DNA from: Bacillota bacterium
Lineage (GTDB): Bacteria; Bacillota; Clostridia; Peptostreptococcales; Anaerovoracaceae
Reading direction: 5' to 3'
DNA: 5,820 bases
Assembly (NCBI GenBank): GCA_017537495.1
Contig: JAFYKS010000159.1
Location: 1 to 5,820 of the forward strand
How positions within the stretch are numbered: position 1 is the stretch's first letter; each line of letters starts with the position of its first letter. This document shows positions 5,577 through 5,820 of the stretch, in pieces. Under the pieces are notes generated by a model. The model was not told where the DNA came from and searched no databases. It saw only the letters and a program-made list of their open reading frames with translations. A program made the position numbers and the translations under genes.

Positions 5577-5596
5577 GTGGATAGAAAAACGTGTAC

Positions 5597-5601
5597 GGAG
5601 G
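5597..5601 (+). promoter_or_regulatory. Shine-Dalgarno GGAGG that fixes the glutaminase start
   Basis: GGAGG ends 6 nt before ATG 5608, an ideal distance. The in-frame ATG at 5602 directly abuts it and could not be initiated from it, so 5608 is chosen. Confidence 0.85.
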
Positions 5602-5607
5602 ATGAAC

Positions 5608-5820
5608 ATGATTCTGAATAATCAGGAAATGGAGAAAATTCTGAAGACTGCAGAAGAAAAAGGACGGCAGGTACTTCCGATGGGAGAAGTTGCTACATAT
5701 ATTCCCGAACTGGGCAAAGCCGATGGAAACAAGCTTGGCATCTGCATTCGGACGAAAGAAGGGCATATTTTCCAGATTGGCGATACAGACACCCGTTTTA
5801 CCATTCAAAGTATTTCGAAA
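5608..5820 (+). CDS. glsA: Glutaminase, serine-dependent GlsA family (N-terminal part)
   Basis: The frame is open from ATG 5608 to the window edge, giving 71 residues of a protein that normally has about 300-330. The segment GEVATYIPELGKADGNKLGI (26-45), the strand pair with FQIGDTDTRF (55-64) and then TIQSISK (65-71) match the N-terminus of bacterial GlsA glutaminases. These cytosolic enzymes have the beta-lactamase/penicillin-binding-protein fold and hydrolyse L-glutamine to glutamate and ammonia. S68 and K71 form the SxxK motif, with S68 the expected nucleophile and K71 the general base. The window stops right after K71, so the remaining active-site residues are not visible. The gene has its own promoter and lies behind the cstA terminator, so it is a separate transcription unit. 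Supplying glutamate to a fermenter would fit the other genes, but that is inference. Confidence 0.92.
   Translation, partial: MILNNQEMEKILKTAEEKGRQVLPMGEVATYIPELGKADGNKLGICIRTKEGHIFQIGDTDTRFTIQSISK

Noticed and set aside
5407..5808. Open frame of 133 codons on the - strand across the terminator and glutaminase start
   Set aside because: It runs through a strong terminator, a promoter and the conserved GlsA N-terminus, which all read on the + strand.

Overview
The window is a compact, gene-dense stretch of bacterial DNA. All six recognisable complete or partial metabolic and transport genes, plus the tail of a seventh, lie on the + strand. Short intergenic gaps, strong Shine-Dalgarno sites (AGGAG/GGAGG), roughly balanced GC content and a gene set for amino acid and peptide use suggest an anaerobic, amino-acid-fermenting Firmicute. 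A member of the Negativicutes, such as an Acidaminococcus-like organism, is my best guess. It rests on gene content and style only, since no rRNA or phylogenetic marker is present.

Left block (1-3027): the last 31 codons of a probable membrane protein are followed, with small gaps, by a PLP-dependent racemase of the alanine/ornithine racemase family (144-1244), an M20D-type metal-dependent amidohydrolase/peptidase (1282-2616) and a small unrecognised protein (2668-3027). This looks like one operon. A plausible job is uptake of an N-acylated or peptide-linked amino acid, hydrolytic release of the amino acid and change of its stereochemistry. The actual substrate cannot be read from the sequence.

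Middle block (3028-5506): a gap of about 150 bp holds a cluster of A-tracts and a good sigma-70-type promoter. Then come an unrecognised 164-aa soluble protein (3182-3676) and, 24 bp later, a 566-aa CstA-family carbon starvation/peptide/pyruvate transporter (3701-5401). The transporter has strikingly uniform, optimised codon use, suggesting high expression. The unit ends in a textbook intrinsic terminator with a 21-bp stem (5461-5506).

Right block (5507-5820): a separate promoter with a perfect TATAAT box drives the first 71 codons of a GlsA-type serine-dependent glutaminase. The window ends exactly on its catalytic SxxK motif. Together the genes describe scavenging of peptides and amino acids (CstA, M20 hydrolase, racemase, glutaminase). 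I see no mobile element, CRISPR array, tRNA or rRNA. The least explained content is the two small unknown proteins, the divergent racemase/hydrolase pair, and a set of small inverted repeats that overlap stop codons.
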